Below the pieces are notes generated by a model. The model made no database searches, was not told the origin of the DNA, and saw nothing but the letters and a program-made list of their open reading frames with translations. Position numbers and translations under genes: made by a program. A DNA stretch of 64,000 nucleotides from Serratia nevei (GTDB taxonomy: Bacteria > Pseudomonadota > Gammaproteobacteria > Enterobacterales > Enterobacteriaceae), in contig NZ_JAMYWQ010000027.1 of NCBI RefSeq assembly GCF_024160145.1, positions 1 to 64,000 of the forward strand. Reading direction: 5' to 3'. How positions within the stretch are numbered: position 1 is the first letter of the stretch; every line of letters begins with the position of its first letter. Below are positions 63,933 through 64,000 of this stretch, in pieces.

Positions 63933-64000
63933 TAGTTCATCGTTTCTGGGTGAATTTATGGAACGATAGTAGAGCGTTCAGTCTGACGACGCAACGCCAA

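Overview
The window is a stretch of enterobacterial core chromosome with high GC in third codon positions. Gene content and order follow the 3.3-3.5 Mb region of Escherichia coli, but with Serratia-type insertions. The best species marker is the 146-residue aminoglycoside acetyltransferase at 46862-47302, which I recognise as AAC(6')-Ic, the intrinsic enzyme of Serratia marcescens. The window is therefore very probably S. marcescens or a close relative. I see no IS element, prophage, CRISPR array or plasmid feature.

Layout, left to right. (1) 1-7390: a short structured non-coding end, a secreted orphan, then gltD and gltB (glutamate synthase) with a long intergenic region up to yhcC. (2) 7394-12383: yhcC, arcB, the sRNA gene arcZ antisense to the arcB 3' edge, elbB and mtgA. 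(3) 12423-17430: dolP, diaA, yraN and lpoA (envelope and replication-timing genes), divergent rsmI, and RNase P RNA (rnpB) with its promoter and terminator. (4) 17442-24353: yhaK, the regulator yhaJ, yqjG, yqjF, the yqjK-yqjE-yqjD-yqjC membrane-stress block, mzrA and yqjA, and an orphan secreted protein. (5) 24540-29949: the hexuronate regulon exuR, exuT, uxaC, uxaA with two ExuR-like operators and a CRP-like site. (6) 30003-38337: sstT, alx behind a manganese (yybP-ykoY) riboswitch leader, a glutamine-amidotransferase-like gene coupled to ygjR, then ygjP, rlmG and fadH.

(7) 38645-47302 is the accessory part: an orphan ABC-F ATPase, a MocR-type PLP regulator divergent from a GABA-catabolism operon (gabT, gabD, amino-acid permease), yfcF, a possible small ORF, and aac(6')-Ic lying downstream of tRNA-Ile2. 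(8) 47425-53651: ileX tRNA, mug, the macromolecular-synthesis operon rpsU-dnaG-rpoD (with an internal heat-shock-type promoter), and tsaD. (9) 53733-59605: an inserted iron-uptake operon, namely a FoxA/FhuA-type TonB receptor and two YbtP/YbtQ-type ABC half-transporters. It sits behind two Fur-box-like sequences, between tsaD and plsY, which are close neighbours in E. coli. (10) 59831-63932: plsY, folB, uppP, cca and ygiM.

Most genes are conserved housekeeping genes. The parts most worth follow-up are the lower-GC Fur-controlled siderophore operon without a periplasmic binding protein, the MocR operator with two 11-bp direct repeats 74 bp apart, the placement of aac(6')-Ic behind a tRNA terminator, the GATase-ygjR pair, the orphan ABC-F protein, and the structured non-coding left edge.
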